Made by a program: the position numbers and the translations under genes
Notes under the pieces: generated by a model
What the model saw: only the letters and a program-made list of their open reading frames with translations
What the model was told of the DNA's origin: nothing
Database searches by the model: none
In this document: piece after piece, positions 11,915 to 12,845 of the stretch
How the letters are laid out: each line of letters begins with the position of its first letter
How positions within the stretch are numbered: the stretch's first letter is position 1
DNA from: JBAXGE01 sp044344145
Lineage (GTDB): Bacteria > Planctomycetota > Phycisphaerae > WQYP01
NCBI GenBank assembly: GCA_044344145.1
Contig: JBIJDM010000058.1
Location: 1 to 12,845, forward strand
DNA: 12,845 bases
Reading direction: 5' to 3'

Positions 11915-12232
11915 ATGGGCAAGAAGTTGTATGTCGGAAATTTGAGCTATAACGTAAATAGCTCGCAGCTCGAGACGATGTTCTCCGAGCATGGCACCGT
12001 GGTCAGCGCGCAGGTCATCCAAGACCGCGACACTGGCCGTTCCAAGGGTTTTGGTTTTGTCGAGATGGGCACCGATTCGGAAGCCCAGAACGCCATTGCC
12101 GCCCTGCATGGCCAGCAGAATGACGGTCGTCCTCTGACCGTTAACGAAGCCAAGCCCCGCGAAGAACGCCCCCGTGGCGGTTTCGGTGGCGGCGGTGGTG
12201 GTGGTGGCCGCGGTGGCAGCAAGCGGTATTAA
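11915..12232 (+). CDS. RRM-type RNA-binding protein with glycine-rich tail
   Basis: A 105-residue protein made of a single RNA recognition motif and a short low-complexity tail. RNP2 is LYVGNL (residues 5-10) and RNP1 is KGFGFVEM (44-51); the two aromatics Phe46 and Phe48 and Tyr6 are the usual RNA-contacting positions. The tail (88-105) is mainly glycine and ends RGGSKRY, with RGG-like character. This resembles the small Rbp proteins of cyanobacteria and planctomycetes, which bind single-stranded RNA; some cyanobacterial ones are cold-induced. I chose the ATG at 11915 because AAGGAG lies six bases before it. An in-frame upstream GTG at 11867 lies inside a hairpin and would add 16 residues unlike the family. 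A strong terminator follows at 12267, so the gene is probably a single-gene unit. Confidence 0.93.
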   Translation: MGKKLYVGNLSYNVNSSQLETMFSEHGTVVSAQVIQDRDTGRSKGFGFVEMGTDSEAQNAIAALHGQQNDGRPLTVNEAKPREERPRGGFGGGGGGGGRGGSKRY

Positions 12233-12266
12233 TATCGCTTCGTCTACCATGACGTAAAAAAACAAG

Positions 12267-12304
12267 CGGGGCAGGTCTGCAAAGGCCTGCCCCGTTTTAT
12301 TTTT
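12267..12304 (+). terminator. Intrinsic terminator of the RRM gene
   Basis: CGGGGCAGG (12267-12275) and CCTGCCCCG (12286-12294) form a perfect nine-base GC-rich stem with a ten-base loop. TTTTATTTTT follows directly. It lies 34 bases after the RRM stop codon. Confidence 0.92.
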
Positions 12305-12426
12305 GCGCTGGATTGGTTGGGGAGAGGCGGAGTTATAGGGACCAACAAGTTCAGGTGTGGGGCTTATGAATAGGGGCCTCTTGCGGGTGTGCTGGAAGGG
12401 GGCTTGCGCATGGTGCCAATGAATAA

Positions 12427-12453
12427 GGTCCACGAGTGTGACACTCGTGGACC
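12427..12453 (-). terminator. Perfect hairpin downstream of tRNA-Asp, probable terminator
   Basis: GGTCCACGAGTG (12427-12438) and CACTCGTGGACC (12442-12453) form a perfect 12-base stem with a three-base loop. Read on the minus strand it begins 11 bases after the tRNA 3' end and is followed by TTATTCATT, a poor but T-leaning tail. It most likely ends the tRNA transcript; the weak tail leaves some doubt. Confidence 0.6.
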
Positions 12454-12464
12454 TCAGATTCGAC

Positions 12465-12538
12465 CGGGCCCGACGGGGCTCGAACCCGCAACCACCGGCG
12501 TGACAAGCCGGTGCTCTAACCAATTGAGCTACGGACCC
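12465..12538 (-). tRNA. tRNA-Asp (anticodon GUC)
   Basis: A complete 74-base cloverleaf. The acceptor stem is GGGTCCG with CGGGCCC (one G-U pair). The D arm is GCTC/GAGC around AATTGGTTA. The anticodon arm is CCGGC, loop TTGTCAC, GCCGG, giving anticodon GTC. The variable loop is TGGTT and the T arm is GCGGG, TTCGAGC, CCCGT. The discriminator base is G73, as expected for aspartate. CCA is not encoded (GTC follows), so a CCA-adding enzyme must complete it. Confidence 0.97.
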
Positions 12539-12551
12539 TGCGAAGTCCAAG

Positions 12552-12579
12552 AGGATACTAAAAATCCCAAATATGTCAA
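12552..12579 (-). promoter_or_regulatory. Sigma-70-type promoter of tRNA-Asp
   Basis: On the minus strand a perfect -35 hexamer TTGACA (12574-12579) and a -10 TATCCT (12552-12557) are 16 bases apart, with an AT-rich spacer. Transcription would start near 12545, a few bases before the mature tRNA 5' end at 12538. Confidence 0.75.
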
Positions 12580-12602
12580 TCAAAACGCGGTGGTAAGGCG
12601 CA

Positions 12603-12630
12603 GAAAAATGCCCATCGCGAGGATGGGCAT
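12603..12630 (-). terminator. Intrinsic terminator of the right-edge minus-strand gene
   Basis: Read on the minus strand, ATGCCCATC (12622-12630) and GATGGGCAT (12608-12616) form a nine-base stem with a five-base loop, followed by a run of T (TTTTTCTG when the last stem T is counted). It lies about 28 bases after the TAA of the partial gene and just before the tRNA promoter. Confidence 0.8.
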
Positions 12631-12658
12631 GGGTTAATTGGGCTAAAAGCGGCGAATC

Positions 12659-12845
12659 TTACTTTTTCTGATTCGGGAAAATTTCCGTGTCGCCCGGACG
12701 CATGGGGGTATGCGTGACGGGAGTCCCCGACTTGACCGCAGGTTTGGTCGTGGCGGACTTGGGGGTTTCCTTGCCCAGATTCGTCGGTGGTACAACCGGA
12801 GCCAGCACGGGTGTTTCGCTGAATTGGCCCGCCTTGAGGAACAGA
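12659..12845 (-). CDS. C-terminal part of an unidentified protein (5' end outside window)
   Basis: The last 61 codons of a minus-strand gene, ending in TAA at 12659-12661. The visible text starts LFLKAGQFSETPVLAPVVPP and runs on as a Pro-, Thr- and Lys-rich hydrophilic tail to the end PGDTEIFPNQKK. There is no membrane segment or recognisable domain. Such tails are common at the ends of secreted or envelope proteins, but no function can be given. Reality of the gene is supported by the open frame to the edge, the low-complexity but ordered composition, and a well-placed intrinsic terminator 28 bases after the stop codon. Confidence 0.65.
   Translation of the reverse strand, partial: LFLKAGQFSETPVLAPVVPPTNLGKETPKSATTKPAVKSGTPVTHTPMRPGDTEIFPNQKK

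Noticed and set aside
12305..12426. Possible small gene between the RRM terminator and the tRNA hairpin
   Set aside because: No start with a ribosome binding site and no coding pattern; it appears to be plain spacer.
11909..12583. Minus-strand reading frame of 224 codons
   Set aside because: It runs across the tRNA gene (text VAQLVRAPACHAGGCGFEPRRA is a tRNA translation), two hairpins and the antisense of the RRM gene.
12389..12637. Plus-strand reading frame of 82 codons, including text TGLEPATTGVTSRCSNQLSYGP
   Set aside because: It is the antisense translation of the tRNA-Asp gene, a well-known false protein, and it also crosses the tRNA promoter.

Overview
The window reads as mainly chromosomal, housekeeping-type DNA from a GC-rich bacterium. 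Several features together suggest a planctomycete, most likely of the Phycisphaerae type: a glutamyl-tRNA synthetase with a long insertion after KMSKR, a GHMP sugar kinase close to the kinase half of plant L-arabinokinase, a zinc-ribbon bactofilin, and a small RRM protein with a glycine-rich tail. This placement is an inference from protein character, not a search result. I see no insertion sequence, phage gene, CRISPR array or toxin-antitoxin pair.

Layout. Bases 1-674 hold a BtaB-like methyltransferase of betaine-lipid synthesis, whose usual partner BtaA would lie off the left edge. After a 213-base gap, three plus-strand genes follow with gaps of 43 and 55 bases and may form an operon: the arabinokinase-like GHMP kinase (888-2318), gltX (2362-3960) and a secreted two-domain M16 zinc peptidase (4016-6682). 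A 186-base gap precedes a 1363-residue membrane hybrid histidine kinase (6869-10960). It has a NIT-like extracytoplasmic sensor, four PAS domains, a kinase core, a receiver and an HPt-like tail that has lost its histidine.

A zinc-ribbon bactofilin on the minus strand (10961-11488) ends at the base next to the kinase stop codon. Its start and that of an RRM RNA-binding protein (11915-12232) diverge from a 426-base, partly AT-rich region. That region holds an operator-like palindrome, a tandem 8-base repeat and several small hairpins in the presumed RRM leader. The RRM gene ends in a strong intrinsic terminator. Beyond it, on the minus strand, lie a tRNA-Asp(GUC) gene with a good sigma-70-type promoter and a following hairpin, then the terminator and last 61 codons of a gene that enters from the right edge.

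The genes do not form one obvious pathway. The strongest unusual points are the lone arabinokinase-like kinase, the roughly 60-residue GluRS insertion, the degenerate HPt (Gln for His), the zinc-ribbon/bactofilin fusion and the structured leader of the RRM gene. I did not find a convincing undescribed multi-gene system.
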